A stretch of DNA of 64,000 bases from Amycolatopsis sp. FDAARGOS 1241 (GTDB lineage: Bacteria > Actinomycetota > Actinomycetes > Mycobacteriales > Pseudonocardiaceae). Shown one piece after another: positions 34,617 through 43,688 of the stretch (position 1 is the first letter of the stretch; every line of letters starts with the position of its first letter). The stretch is from NCBI RefSeq assembly GCF_016889705.1, contig NZ_CP069526.1, forward strand, positions 7,575,001 to 7,639,000. The letters are read 5' to 3'. The translations under genes and the position numbers were made by a program. A model generated the notes under the pieces. That model had not been told where the DNA came from. It did no database searches and saw only the letters and a list, made by a program, of their open reading frames with translations.

Positions 34617-35645
34617 GTGGAGAAGTTCGCCGATCGCATGAAGACGATGCTCAACGAGGCGTGCCTCGCCCTGCAGGTGAGCGTCGGGCACCAGACTGGG
34701 TTGTTCGACGCGCTCACGGGTCTCGCGCCGTCGACGAGCAGTCAGGTCGCCCGGGCCGCGGGGCTGAACGAGCGGTACGTGCGGGAATGGCTGGCCGCCA
34801 TGACGGTCGGTGGCATCGTCGAGTACGACCCGGCGAAGCGCAGCTACACGCTGCCGCCGGAGCACGCGGGATCCCTGGGGCGCGGGCCGGCGAACCAGGC
34901 GTCGATGCTGCAGTACATCGCGATGATGGGTGAGGTCGAGCAGCAGGTCGTCGCCGCGTTCAAGGACGGGCGCGGCGTGCCGTACTCGGCGTACCCGCGG
35001 TTCCAGAAGCTGCAGGGCGAGGAGTCGGCGCGCACCTTCGACGCCGAACTGCTCACCCGCGTCCTGCCGCTCGTGCCGGGGCTCGAGGAGCGACTGACGC
35101 GTGGGATCTCCGTGCTGGACGTCGGCACCGGCCAGGGCCACGCCGTGACCCTCCTGGCTCGCGCGTTCCCGGCGAGCACCTTCACCGGCGTCGACGTGTC
35201 CGAAGCCGGCATCGCCGCGGCCCGCGAGGAAGCGCGGGGCCTCGGGAACGCGCGCTTCGCCGTCGCCGACGCCACGGAGGTCGAAGGCGAGTACGACCTC
35301 GTCACGACCTTCGACGTCATCCACGACTGCGCCGCGCCCGACGACGTCCTCGCCGCCATCCACCGCGTCCTACGGCCCGGCGGCACGTACCTCATGCAGG
35401 ACACCGCGTGCTCCTCGCGCCTGGAGGACAACCTCGGCCACCCGCTCGGCCCAGCGCTGTACACGTTTTCCGTCTTCTACTGCATGAGCGTCTCCCTCGC
35501 GCAGGGCGGTGCCGGGCTCGGCACGATGTGGGGCGAACAGGACGCGCTGGCCCGGCTGGCGGAAGCCGGCTTCACCGACGTGACCACCGGCAAACGGCCC
35601 GACGACGTGATGGATCTCTACTTCATCGCCCGCAAACCGGCGTAA
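34617..35645 (+). CDS. SAM-dependent methyltransferase with N-terminal winged helix
   Basis: A 342-residue class I methyltransferase. The N-terminal helical/winged domain (ALQVSVGHQTGLFDALTGLA, STSSQVARAAGLNERYVREW) is like that of small-molecule O-methyltransferases and of regulator-like methyltransferases. The SAM site is ISVLDVGTGQGHAVTLLARA near residue 162, with FTGVDVSEAG (acidic residue for ribose), then FDVIHDCAAPDDVL and VLRPGGTYLMQD. It starts at GTG 34617 directly after a 13-bp palindrome; no classical SD is present apart from ACAGGTGGAG overlapping the start. Substrate unknown. Its 3' end overlaps the broken membrane gene on the other strand. Confidence 0.88.
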   Translation: MEKFADRMKTMLNEACLALQVSVGHQTGLFDALTGLAPSTSSQVARAAGLNERYVREWLAAMTVGGIVEYDPAKRSYTLPPEHAGSLGRGPANQASMLQYIAMMGEVEQQVVAAFKDGRGVPYSAYPRFQKLQGEESARTFDAELLTRVLPLVPGLEERLTRGISVLDVGTGQGHAVTLLARAFPASTFTGVDVSEAGIAAAREEARGLGNARFAVADATEVEGEYDLVTTFDVIHDCAAPDDVLAAIHRVLRPGGTYLMQDTACSSRLEDNLGHPLGPALYTFSVFYCMSVSLAQGGAGLGTMWGEQDALARLAEAGFTDVTTGKRPDDVMDLYFIARKPA

Positions 35646-36855
35646 CCACAGGAATCTGCCGGAGCGTGGTCGACAGGTCGGTGCCGCGCAAGCGGGATGT
35701 CCGATGTGGACACCGAGCGAACCGGAAGAAGGGAATCCAGGAAGAGTTGCGGGCCAGCGGCCAGCGCCGCCCGATCGCGACGTGCAGGATCACCGACACG
35801 CCGATGGCGTTGAGTGCCACGTGCCCGGCCCAGTCGACGGGCGCGGCGCGGTCCCAGTCGAGCGAGCCGGCGAGTGCGAACAGGGCCACGTACAGCACCA
35901 CGGCGAGCGCCAGCGCGAGCCCCAGGGACACGACCCGTTCGAGCCACGCCGGCCACCGGGCGGGCAGGGCGTCCTCGAACTGCATGCCGACGACGAGCCC
36001 GGCGGCCACGAACGACCCGGCGAGCGCGGACAGCACCGAGACCGGCACCCACAGGTTCAGCACCGCGTAGGTGAGGATCCCGCCGCCGATCGTGCCGGTG
36101 TTGGCGCAGGTGAACCGCACCCACTGCCGCCCGACGAGCCGGAACGGCCGGCCCCACCACACCACGAACAGCAGCACCTGCATAGCCCCACGCCAGGGTC
36201 GAGCAGCCCGTGGCCACCGCCGCGGAACGGGGTGCCGCCGAGCAGCCGCACGTACAGCAGGATCGCGATCGCCCACGCCAGCACCACCGCGCACGCCCCG
36301 CCCGGGATGGGCTTGACCACAGGCGCACCGGCCAGTGTTCGCTCACCAGCGTCAATTCGAGCATCACGACGAACGCGGCGCCGGCGAGCGGCATGGTCGC
36401 CGGGAAGGTGCTGAGCTCGAGGTCGTCCGGCGCCGGGTCGAACAACGCGCCGAGCGGCAGGTGGCCCACCACCGCCTCGCCGACGAACGCCAGCACGATG
36501 CCGGCGAACACGATGAGCGCGGTGTCCGCCCAGCCGGCCCAGTCGGGGCCCAGCCGGGTGCCCGGCCAGTCCTCCCAGCAGAAAGCGATCATCGACACCA
36601 CGGGTAGAGCGAAGGTGATCAGCGGCGCGAGGATCAGCAGCGACGGTTCGGCGCCACCCGCGCCGATCGCGAGCAGCACCGCCACCGGGAGCACCGTCAG
36701 CAGACCCGCCAGCCCGAGGCCGGGCTGACGCGCCCAGCGCGAAGCCCCGGGGCCGTCGGATCGTGCCTGCGGTGCCGTTCGCGGCGGCTGATGGCCGGGC
36801 GCGGCGGTGTCGTGTCCGCGGTGCCGCTGCGTGCCCCGTCGGCTCTGCCGCTCAC
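35623..36855 (-). pseudogene. multi-pass membrane protein, frameshifted
   Basis: Hydrophobic segments occur in order on the minus strand: LPVAVLLAIGAGGAEPSLLI, FALPVVSMIAFCWEDWPGTR, ADTALIVFAGIVLAFVGEAV, ACAVVLAWAIAILLYVRLLG, MQVLLFVVWWGRPFRLVGRQ, NTGTIGGGILTYAVLNLWVP, then VVLYVALFALAGSLDWDRAA and ALNAIGVSVILHVAIG. They lie in at least three frames, with changes near 36318 and 36185 and probably at the N-terminus (GTG at 36855). Loop pattern resembles the partial membrane gene at 1-704, suggesting paralogues. No motif reveals a substrate. It is convergent with the methyltransferase, overlapping by about 23 bases. Confidence 0.65.
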
Positions 36856-37208
36856 CTCGAGCGGTACTCCTCGTCGGTCACCAGGTCGCCCCACTCGGAC
36901 TCGGGGCCGCCACCCGCACGCGGGGCTTCCCACATCGCGAGGTGCGACATGAAGTTCCCCGGGGCTGCGCCGTGCCAGTGCCACTCACCCGGCGGCGTGT
37001 GGACGGTGTCGCCCGCACGCAGTTCCACGACCTCACCACCGCGCGACTGGACGAGCCCGCGCCCTTCGGCCACGTGCAGGGTCTGCCCCACGGTGTGCGA
37101 GTGCCACGCGGTGCGGGCACCGGGCGCGAAGCGCACCAGGTTCACGCGCAGGCGCGAGGGTTCCTGACCGTTCGCGACCACGTCGAACCACACGTCGCCG
37201 GTGAACAT
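36852..37208 (-). CDS. cupin-domain protein
   Basis: A 118-residue single cupin barrel. The first cupin motif reads TAWHSHTVGQTLHVAEGRGL (His, His, and a Gln/Glu position), and the second DTVHTPPGEWHWHGAAPGNF, giving a likely metal site of three His. The N-terminus is MFTGDVWFDVVANGQE. It resembles small carboxymuconolactone-decarboxylase-associated or quercetinase-like cupins. The start ATG is at 37208, divergent from the secreted hydrolase. It slightly overlaps the predicted start of the broken membrane gene, so they could have shared a transcript. Function cannot be assigned further. Confidence 0.88.
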   Translation of the reverse strand: MFTGDVWFDVVANGQEPSRLRVNLVRFAPGARTAWHSHTVGQTLHVAEGRGLVQSRGGEVVELRAGDTVHTPPGEWHWHGAAPGNFMSHLAMWEAPRAGGGPESEWGDLVTDEEYRSR

Positions 37209-37535
37209 GTCAGCCGACCCCTTCGTCCGAGGGCCGCTTCGGCTGCAGTTCCATGCCCGGTTTCTTCCTCTTCGGCGGTGTTCCCGAGCGCCGCACCGCG
37301 ACCACCGCAGGCCCTACGCGTGACACGAGTTGGGCTCAGGCTAGCCATCGCCCCAGGTCATCTCAAGGACGCGGACGCGCGCGGTGACGTTCGGGCACGG
37401 GTGCGTCCCGAGCGGTTTCCCCGGACGGGCGGACTTCGGCCGGCGTGCTCATCTCCGGGGAAATCCGTCTCTACGGTCAAGGTCAGTGACTTCTTACGTC
37501 GACTATCCTTTTCGGACACATTCCTGGAGTGCGCC
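37209..37535. other. divergent promoter region
   Basis: 327 bases between the cupin gene and the secreted hydrolase gene. No supported ORF. The part around 37470-37530 (CTACGGTCAAGG, GTGACTTCTTACG, CTATCCTTTTCGG) is AT-richer than the surroundings and probably contains the hydrolase promoter. Confidence 0.35.
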
Positions 37536-38543
37536 ATGCCTTCACGCGCGCCGGCCCTCGTCGCCGCTGTGCTCGTCCTCGTGCTGTCGTCGTTCGCGGT
37601 CCCGGCTTCGGCCGCTTCGCAGACCTCGTGCCGGGACCTCGACCTGCCCGTCCCCGAAGCGCTCGCCGGCGGGGTCGTGCACGGCACCCTGTGCGTGCCC
37701 GGGGGCGCGCGGACCGTGCTGGTGCTGACCCCCGGGGCCACCTACAACTCGACGTACTGGGATTTCCCGTACCAGCCCGACCGGTACTCCTTCACCCGCG
37801 CAATGAACCGAGCCGGCTACGCGACGATGAACCTCGACCTGCTCGGCACGGGCCGCAGCAGCAAGAACCCGGGCCCACTGCTGACGTCGACCGTCGAGGC
37901 CGCCGCCGTGCACCGAGTCGTGCAGCGGATGCGCGGCGAGTTCGGGCGGGTCGCGCTCGCCGGGCACTCACTCGGCTCGTCGATCGACGTGCTCGAAGCC
38001 GCCACGTACGGCGACGTCGACGCGCTGCTCGTGTCCGGCGACGAGCACCGGGTGAACCTTCTGGATACCGCGGAACTGTTCACCACCGACCTCGTGCCCG
38101 CGCCCCTGGACCCCGGCTTCACGCGCACCGGCTACGACCTCACGCAGCTGACCACCGCGACCGGCCGCCGGTACGAGGCCTTCCACGCGCCCGGCGTCGT
38201 CGACCCGGAGGTCGTCGAGGTCGACGAGCAGACCAAGGACGCGTTCGCGCTGGCGCAGGCGCCCGACGCGATCGGCATCGCGATCCTCACGGCGTACTCG
38301 AACCGCATCACCGCGCCGGTGCTCATCGCGATGGGCGCGCGCGACAAGTACTTCTGCGGCTTCGTCGCCGCCACGTGCACGGTGCGCGGCATCCTGGCCG
38401 ACGAAGGCCCGTACTATTCCTCGGCGCGCTCACTCGACGCGTTCGTCCTGCCGACCTCGGGCCACGACCTCAACCTGAGCCCGCGGGCGGCCGACCTGCA
38501 CACGGCCGTGGCGAGCTGGCTGGGGCGCGTGCTGCCGGGCTGA
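37536..38543 (+). CDS. secreted alpha/beta hydrolase
   Basis: A 335-residue exported hydrolase. The signal peptide is PSRAPALVAAVLVLVLSSFA with cleavage near ASAASQTSC. The fold shows TVLVLTPGATYNSTYWDFPY, GYATMNLDLLGTGRSSKN, the nucleophile elbow LAGHSLGSSID (Ser near residue 146), an acid in MGARDKYFCGF and the His in LPTSGHDLNLS. Four Cys suggest two disulfides. The ATG at 37536 is chosen because it opens the signal peptide; the longer frame upstream overlaps the cupin promoter. The gene stands alone. It is probably an esterase or lipase; no GDSL motif is present. Confidence 0.88.
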   Translation: MPSRAPALVAAVLVLVLSSFAVPASAASQTSCRDLDLPVPEALAGGVVHGTLCVPGGARTVLVLTPGATYNSTYWDFPYQPDRYSFTRAMNRAGYATMNLDLLGTGRSSKNPGPLLTSTVEAAAVHRVVQRMRGEFGRVALAGHSLGSSIDVLEAATYGDVDALLVSGDEHRVNLLDTAELFTTDLVPAPLDPGFTRTGYDLTQLTTATGRRYEAFHAPGVVDPEVVEVDEQTKDAFALAQAPDAIGIAILTAYSNRITAPVLIAMGARDKYFCGFVAATCTVRGILADEGPYYSSARSLDAFVLPTSGHDLNLSPRAADLHTAVASWLGRVLPG

Positions 38544-38551
38544 GGTGGCCA

Positions 38552-39179
38552 TCAGCTGGCTCGCGTGCGGGCCGCGCTGCACGGGAATGCTGTGGCCACC
38601 AGGGGCAGGGGCCCCGCTGGTTTCCGGTAGCCCCCCAGAAGTCGACGCAGCCGGGCACGGTGTCGTCGAAGGGGCGAAGTCTCGCGCCGCGGCCGCGGGA
38701 CACGCCCCGGTTCGAGCGCTGCACTTCGGCGAAGGTGACGCGATAGCGGGCCCAGGGCGTCACCAGCCGGCGCCGCGCACTCCTGATGCGCGGGGTTGAT
38801 GCGCGGGGTGGCGCCGACGGGCAGCTCCAACAGCTGTCTTCACCGGGAACGGCTTCGGCGTGAACCGCCCGCGGTCGTGGCCGCTCTCGACGCGGGCGGG
38901 CCCGAGGGCGAGCCGGTCCGCGCGCGCCGCAAGCCCGTCCTCGAACGCCGAAGTCATCCGGCCATCTTGCCGGAGTCCCAGCGAATCACGCGGCACGGCA
39001 CACGTGGCACAGAACTGCCTTGCCCATCGATCGTCACCCTGCGGACCGAGGGGTGGATCCAGGGGCAAGGCGCGGGCGACGGCGGCGAAGAAAGGGACTT
39101 CGCCGACGGCGCCGGCCAGTTCGAAGACCGCACGTCCGTCCGCCTCGGCGACGGCGGCCTCGACGTCCGCGCGAATCAC
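38552..39179 (-). pseudogene. unidentified broken ORF overlapping the ammonia-lyase stop
   Basis: A GTG at 39179 overlaps the lyase stop codon (TGTGA), suggesting a coupled downstream gene. It opens IRADVEAAVAEADGRAVFEL and GAVGEVPFFAAVARALPLD. A second segment reads SAFEDGLAARADRLALGPAR and FTPKPFPVKTAV. It then appears to continue in another frame as ELPVGATPRINPAHQECAAP and, further on, YRVTFAEVQRSNRGV. Several frames are needed, and no family is recognised. It may be one damaged gene or two. Confidence 0.35.
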
Positions 39180-40219
39180 AACACCGCCAGTCGATCCAGC
39201 AACCGTTCCGCCTGGGCGATTTCCGTGCTCAGCGGGTGGTCCTCGGCGAGGTAGGGCAGCGCCCCCTCGGCGAGCCGGAACGCCTCGCGCAGCGGGGTGT
39301 CCGGCAGGGCCAGGCCGGAGAGCCGCAGGGCGCGGATCGCGCCGAGCAGTTCGCAGGCCAGCACGGTTCGGTAGGCGGCCGTGGCCGCGACGGTGCTGCG
39401 GACGGCGTGCGTGGAGAAGCTCGCGTGGTCCTCGAGGCCGCGCGAGATGACCGCCGTGCCGAGGGTGACCGGGGCGGCGGCGTGACGCAGGGTGCCGAGG
39501 GCGTCATGGGCGACGTACTCCAGGATCATGATCCCCGAGCTCCCCGCGGGGCCCTGGCTCAAGAACGGGGACAACCCGCTCAAGACCGGCTCCACGAGGT
39601 CCCCCAGGCGCGCCGTCGACAGCTCGGCGACGTGGTGCAGAGCGGCGCGCAGGTGGTCGAACGCCAGCGCCACCTGGGCGGTCGAGAACTGGCCGTGGTG
39701 GTAGGCCTGCTCGGTCTCCACGTCGATCAACGGGTTCTCGGCCGCGGCGTTGATGTCGATGTCCAGCACGCGCTGCACCCAGGCGGCGGCGTCGAGGGCG
39801 GGGCTCTGGACCTGGGGGAAAGCGCGCAGGCCGAACGGGTCCTGGATGCGACGGCCCTCGACGGCCTCGTCGTCGGTGAGCAGCAACCGGCGCAAGGCGG
39901 CGGCACACGCAACGGCGCCGGGGTGCGGGCGAGCGGCGTGGACCCGCGCGGAGTACGCCTCCGCGGAGCCGCCGAGGGCGACGAAGGTCAGGGCCGTCAC
40001 GACGTGGCTCGCGGACAGCAGGCGGGTGAGGTCGTGCCAGGCCAGCACGGCTTCGGCGAGCGTGGCGGCGTTGCTGGAGATGAAGGCGAGCGCATCGCCG
40101 GGGCTGATGGCCAGCGGGTCGAGATCGCCGGCGGCCCAGGGCAGTTCGCCGGCCAGGGTCAGCGCGACCTCGGCCAACACGGTCAGGTCACCGGTGCCGA
40201 TGGCGCCGATGCCGGGATG
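39176..40219 (-). pseudogene. aromatic amino acid (HAL/PAL-type) ammonia-lyase, N-terminally truncated
   Basis: About 348 residues of the lyase fold remain out of the usual 500. Present are the MIO-loop region HPGIGAIGTGDLTVLAEVAL, DALAFISSNAATLAEAVLAW, DPFGLRAFPQVQSPALDAAA, the ENPLIDVETEQAYHHGQFST core and GSSGIMILEYVAHDALGTLR. The autocatalytic A-S-G that forms MIO is G-T-G here, and the N-terminal 140 residues with the catalytic Tyr loop are gone. At 40208-40219 the reading turns antisense to a nitroreductase fragment; the open frame beyond to 40297 is not lyase. A functional ancestor would have deaminated His, Phe or Tyr. Confidence 0.8.
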
Positions 40220-40441
40220 TTCCTGCAGACCGTGCTGCTGCTGCTGCGTGCCGAAGGACTGCACAGCTGCCCGCAGATGACGTGGGCGAAGTTCCACCGG
40301 ACCGTCGCGGAAATCGTGTCGCCGCCCGGCGCGCTCGTCCTGTTCTGCGGCATGTCGATCGGGTTCGAAGACCCCGAAGCCGCTCAGCCGCGCACCGGGC
40401 GGGCGCCGCTCGGCGAAACGGTCACGTTCGTCGAGCGGTGA
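40208..40441 (+). pseudogene. C-terminal nitroreductase fragment
   Basis: From DAGMFLQTVLLLLRAEGLHS the frame continues PQMTWAKFHRTVAEIV, ALVLFCGMSIGFEDPEAA and RTGRAPLGETVTFVER, then TGA at 40439. This is the last third of an FMN-binding nitroreductase; the N-terminal FMN site is missing. It is head-to-head with the truncated lyase, and the 12 bases GATGCCGGGATG (40208-40219) encode conserved residues of both proteins on opposite strands. This marks the fusion point. Confidence 0.75.
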
Positions 40442-40571
40442 GCCGCGTCGGCGACGGCGATCGAGCCGGTCCTGGCAACACGCCGCCGCACCTCATCCCG
40501 GGGAGGCGAGGAACCCCGCCCCCCGAAGGTTCACCGTTGGGGCGACGGTGAACCGACGAGAGGCGGGACCG

Positions 40572-41027
40572 ATGTCCGACTACATCCGCATGCAGGGACC
40601 GGATCAGAAGGCGATGGACTCGGCGCGGCCGCCGGGCATGGTGACCACCACCGGGTCGACCGGGTGGCTCGCGTTCGCCGGCACGATCGCGATCCTCGCC
40701 GGGTTCTTCAACATCATCATGGGCCTGGTGGCACTGTTCAGGAACGACTACTACGTCGCGGCGCCGGGTGGTTACCTCGTGCTGAACCTCACGGGCTGGG
40801 GCTGGCTGCACCTGATCGTCGGCGTACTCGCGGCGGCGGCCGGCACGGCGTTGTTCTCCGGAGCGGGCTGGGCGAAGGTCGTGGTCGTCGTGCTGGCCGG
40901 GTTCAACGCGCTGGCACACCTCGCGTTCCTGTCCGCCGCCCCTGCGTGGGGACTCATCGTGATCGCCATGGACATCCTGGTGATCTGGGCCGTCATCGCC
41001 CACTCCGGAGAACGCTCGACGGTCTAG
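40572..41027 (+). CDS. four-helix membrane protein (DUF7144-like)
   Basis: A 151-residue protein with a short polar N-terminus and four transmembrane helices: GWLAFAGTIAILAGFFNIIM, GWGWLHLIVGVLAAAAGTAL, VVVVLAGFNALAHLAFL and LIVIAMDILVIWAVIAH. The pattern GWxWLHLIxG is typical of a widespread actinobacterial membrane family of unknown function. ATG 40572 is preferred over the frame start at 40548 because homologous sequence begins around there; SD is weak (GAGGCGG). Its 3' end overlaps the SnoaL-like gene by four bases on the other strand. Confidence 0.82.
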   Translation: MSDYIRMQGPDQKAMDSARPPGMVTTTGSTGWLAFAGTIAILAGFFNIIMGLVALFRNDYYVAAPGGYLVLNLTGWGWLHLIVGVLAAAAGTALFSGAGWAKVVVVVLAGFNALAHLAFLSAAPAWGLIVIAMDILVIWAVIAHSGERSTV

Positions 41028-41476
41028 GACTCACCCTTGACGGATGAGGCCTCGCCGGTGAGCGGCGCCGTGTCGACGTAGTGCATCTCGTACACGCGCT
41101 CGGTGAACTTCCAGCCGTCCGGGGTACGCCGGTACCGGTCGTGGTACACGGACTGGTTCAGGTGTGAGCTGCCGTCGCGCAGGCGCCCGAACTCGACGAT
41201 GTACGCGCGGCCGGTGGCGGTGTCCCCGTCGAGCCGGATCGACCCGGGGTGCGTGGTCTGCAGGAAGTACTCCCAGAGGTCACGCGCGCCTTCGATGCCG
41301 CGGCGGATCTCGGCGCGGCTGCCGAGCTCGATGTTCGCGGCGGGGATCCGCAGGGTGCCCTCGTCGGTGAACAGCGCCGCGAGGCGGTCGAAGTCGGCCA
41401 TCATCCCCGCGTCGGTGAACTCCGCGCACAGCGCGCCGATCTCGACGCGGTCCGCGACGGCCTGGAAGTCGGTCAT
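41024..41476 (-). CDS. SnoaL-like (NTF2-fold) protein
   Basis: A 150-residue protein with the SnoaL-like cone fold: IGALCAEFTDAGMMADFDRL then FTDEGTLRIPAANIELGSRA, IRRGIEGARDLWEYFL, and the end strand WKFTERVYEMHYVDTAP. Such domains bind small ligands, and some catalyse isomerisation or dehydration. Asp and Arg in the pocket are visible but no certain active site. The ATG at 41476 follows AAGGATGTGAC. It is divergent from the SigJ-type sigma factor across 66 bases; pairing of ECF41-type sigma factors with a small partner gene is common, so regulation by that sigma is likely. Confidence 0.85.
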   Translation of the reverse strand: MTDFQAVADRVEIGALCAEFTDAGMMADFDRLAALFTDEGTLRIPAANIELGSRAEIRRGIEGARDLWEYFLQTTHPGSIRLDGDTATGRAYIVEFGRLRDGSSHLNQSVYHDRYRRTPDGWKFTERVYEMHYVDTAPLTGEASSVKGES

Positions 41477-41542
41477 GGTCTGTCACATCCTTCGTCCGTG
41501 GTTCGTCAACGCTCTGACGGATCGCGACGGAGGAACCTGACA

Positions 41543-42388
41543 GTGGAACGATTCCTGGTCGAGCAGTTCGAAGCGCACCGCGAGCACCTGCGCGGGGTCG
41601 CCTACCGCATGCTGGGCTCGCTGACCGAGGCCGACGACGCCGTGCAGGAGGCGTGGCTGCGCCTCGCCCGCACGGACACCGCGGACGTAGCGAATCTGGG
41701 CGGCTGGCTGACCACGGTCGTCAGCCGCGTGTGCCTCGACGTGCTGCGCTCACGGAAGTCCCGGCGCGAGGAGCCGCTCGAGACGCACGTGCCGGACGCC
41801 GTGGTCGCGGATCCGGAGCAGGATCCCGCCGCCGAGGCGGTGCTCGCCGACTCGATCGGCCTGGCGCTGCTCGTGGTGCTGGAGACGCTGGCGCCCGCGG
41901 AACGGCTGGCGTTCGTGTTGCACGACATGTTCGGGGTGCCGTTCGCCGACATCGCCCCGATCGTCGGCCGCTCCCCCGCCACCACGACACAGCTCGCCAG
42001 CCGCGCGCGCCGGCGCGTCCGCGGCGCGACGCTGTCCGACGCCGACCTGCCCGCCCAGCGCGCCGTGATCGACGCCTTCCTCGCCGCTTCCCGTTCCGGC
42101 GACTTCGACGCGCTCGTCGCCGTGCTCGACCCGGACGTCGTCCTGCGCGCCGACGCGGGCGACGCCTCGCGCCTGGTCCGCGGCGCCGCCCAGGTGGCGA
42201 GCCAAGCCGTGCTCTTCCAGCAGACGGGCGCCACGGGGCGGCCGGTGCTCGTCAACGGCGCGGCCGCGATCCTGACCTTCGTCGACGGCGAACGCGCCGC
42301 CCTGTGGTGCCCCACCGTGCGGGGCGGGCGGATCGCCGAGATCAACATCATCGCCGACCCGGCCCGGCTCGCGCTGCTGGGCGTGTGA
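41543..42388 (+). CDS. sigJ: ECF RNA polymerase sigma factor, SigJ/ECF41 type
   Basis: A 281-residue sigma factor. Region 2 reads RGVAYRMLGSLTEADDAVQE with WLRLARTD, then NLGGWLTTVVSRVCLDVLRS. Region 4 is LAPAERLAFVLHDMFGVPFA then DIAPIVGRSPATTTQLASRA. A C-terminal SnoaL_2 domain (residues about 175-280; AVIDAFLAASRSGDFDALVA through EINIIADPARLALLGV) replaces an anti-sigma factor. That domain is known to modulate promoter binding in this group. GTG 41543 follows GGAGGAACC. It is divergent from a SnoaL-like gene, its probable target. The signal is unknown. Confidence 0.9.
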   Translation: MERFLVEQFEAHREHLRGVAYRMLGSLTEADDAVQEAWLRLARTDTADVANLGGWLTTVVSRVCLDVLRSRKSRREEPLETHVPDAVVADPEQDPAAEAVLADSIGLALLVVLETLAPAERLAFVLHDMFGVPFADIAPIVGRSPATTTQLASRARRRVRGATLSDADLPAQRAVIDAFLAASRSGDFDALVAVLDPDVVLRADAGDASRLVRGAAQVASQAVLFQQTGATGRPVLVNGAAAILTFVDGERAALWCPTVRGGRIAEINIIADPARLALLGV

Positions 42389-42392
42389 CGCG

Positions 42393-43688
42393 TCAGCCCG
42401 CTTCGGCGCAGGCCACCGGCTGTGGCTCGGGGGCGCCGGCCGGCTCGGCGGTGCCGGCCGGGACTGGTACCTGCCACGGGCGCGCGACGGTCCACAGCAC
42501 GACGCCGGCGAGCACGAGGCCGCCGAACATGACGATGGCCATGGCGGCCGCGTTGTTGCCCAGGAAACCGACGACGGGCGAGATCGCCGCGCCGATGCCG
42601 AACTGGACGGCGCCCAGCAGGGACGCCGCGGTACCGGCGGCTTCGCCGTGGGCGTCGAGGGCGACGGCGGGCGCGTTGGGCAGGATCAGGCCGGCGAAGA
42701 ACAGCACGACCCACACCGGCACCGCCACGCCGAACATGCCGCCGAACCCGGTGACGGCCGTGACGACCAGGATCGCGGCGGAAACTCCGGCCGCGACGCT
42801 CGCGACGAGCAGCACCTGCGCGGGTTCGTAGTGGTTCATCAGGCGCGCGTTGATCTGCGTCGCGGCGATCAGCCAGATCGCGCTGGCGCCGAAGAGCAGG
42901 CCGAACTGCTGCTGGTCGAGCCCGAACTGCTGCTGGAACACGAACGAACCACCGCTGACGAACGCGAACAGCCCGGCCATCGCGAGCCCCGCGACGATCA
43001 CGAGGCCGACGAACGAGCGGTCCGTGAGCAGCCCGCGGTAGGAGCTCAGCGTCGCCTTGGCCTGCCACGGCTGGCGCCGCGCCTTCGGCAGTGTCTCGGG
43101 CAGCAGCAGCGCCGCGGCGAGCGCGCTGGCCGCGCCGATCACGGCGAGCGCCACGAACACGCCACGCCACTCGGTCCAGTTCAGCAGGGCGCTGCCGATC
43201 GTCGGCGCGAGCACCGGCGACACGCCCATCACGAGGATCAGCCGCGACAGCAACCTGGCCGCCCCGCGGTCGGTGTAGAGGTCGCGCACCACGGCCAGCG
43301 CCAGCACAGCCCCCGCCGACGCGCCGAGGCCCTGCAGCACGCGCGCAGCGGTCAGCAGTTCGACGTTGGGCGCCACCAGGCACAGCAGCGACGCGGCGAC
43401 GTGGATCAACGTCCCCGTAACCAGCGGGATCCGCCGGCCGACCGCGTCGGACAGCGGCCCCACCAGCAGCTGCCCGAGACCCAGTCCGAGGACCGTGCCG
43501 GTCAGCGTGAGCTCGATGGTGGACTCGGACGTCACGAGGTCCTGCGCGATGCGCGGCAGCGCGGGCAGGTACATGTCGATGGACAGCGGGCCGAGCGCGA
43601 CCAACGCCCCCAGCACGAGCACCAGCTTCAGCTGCCCGCCCCCAGCGGACACGCCGGCGCTGGGTTCGGCTTCCAGCCTGTTCGTCAC
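42393..43688 (-). CDS. Bcr/CflA-family drug efflux MFS transporter
   Basis: A 431-residue, 12-helix proton antiporter. The Bcr/CflA start pattern is GALVALGPLSIDMYLPALPR then IAQDLVTSESTIELTLTGTV. The loop GLGQLLVGPLSDAVGRRIPL carries the MFS motif with GPxSDxxGRR. Helix 5 motif C is VMGVSPVLAPTIGSALL. These pumps export chloramphenicol, bicyclomycin or sulfonamides. The start ATG at 43688 follows GAGAGAGC. It is convergent with the sigJ-type gene (four-base gap). There is no adjacent regulator. Confidence 0.9.
   Translation of the reverse strand: MTNRLEAEPSAGVSAGGGQLKLVLVLGALVALGPLSIDMYLPALPRIAQDLVTSESTIELTLTGTVLGLGLGQLLVGPLSDAVGRRIPLVTGTLIHVAASLLCLVAPNVELLTAARVLQGLGASAGAVLALAVVRDLYTDRGAARLLSRLILVMGVSPVLAPTIGSALLNWTEWRGVFVALAVIGAASALAAALLLPETLPKARRQPWQAKATLSSYRGLLTDRSFVGLVIVAGLAMAGLFAFVSGGSFVFQQQFGLDQQQFGLLFGASAIWLIAATQINARLMNHYEPAQVLLVASVAAGVSAAILVVTAVTGFGGMFGVAVPVWVVLFFAGLILPNAPAVALDAHGEAAGTAASLLGAVQFGIGAAISPVVGFLGNNAAAMAIVMFGGLVLAGVVLWTVARPWQVPVPAGTAEPAGAPEPQPVACAEAG

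Noticed and set aside
36807..37535. N-terminal extension of the secreted hydrolase frame
   Set aside because: The upstream 243 codons overlap the cupin gene antisense; the signal peptide begins at ATG 37536.
39020..40441. 473-codon plus-strand frame opposite the ammonia-lyase
   Set aside because: Only its last 78 codons (the nitroreductase remnant) are protein-like; the rest is antisense of the lyase.
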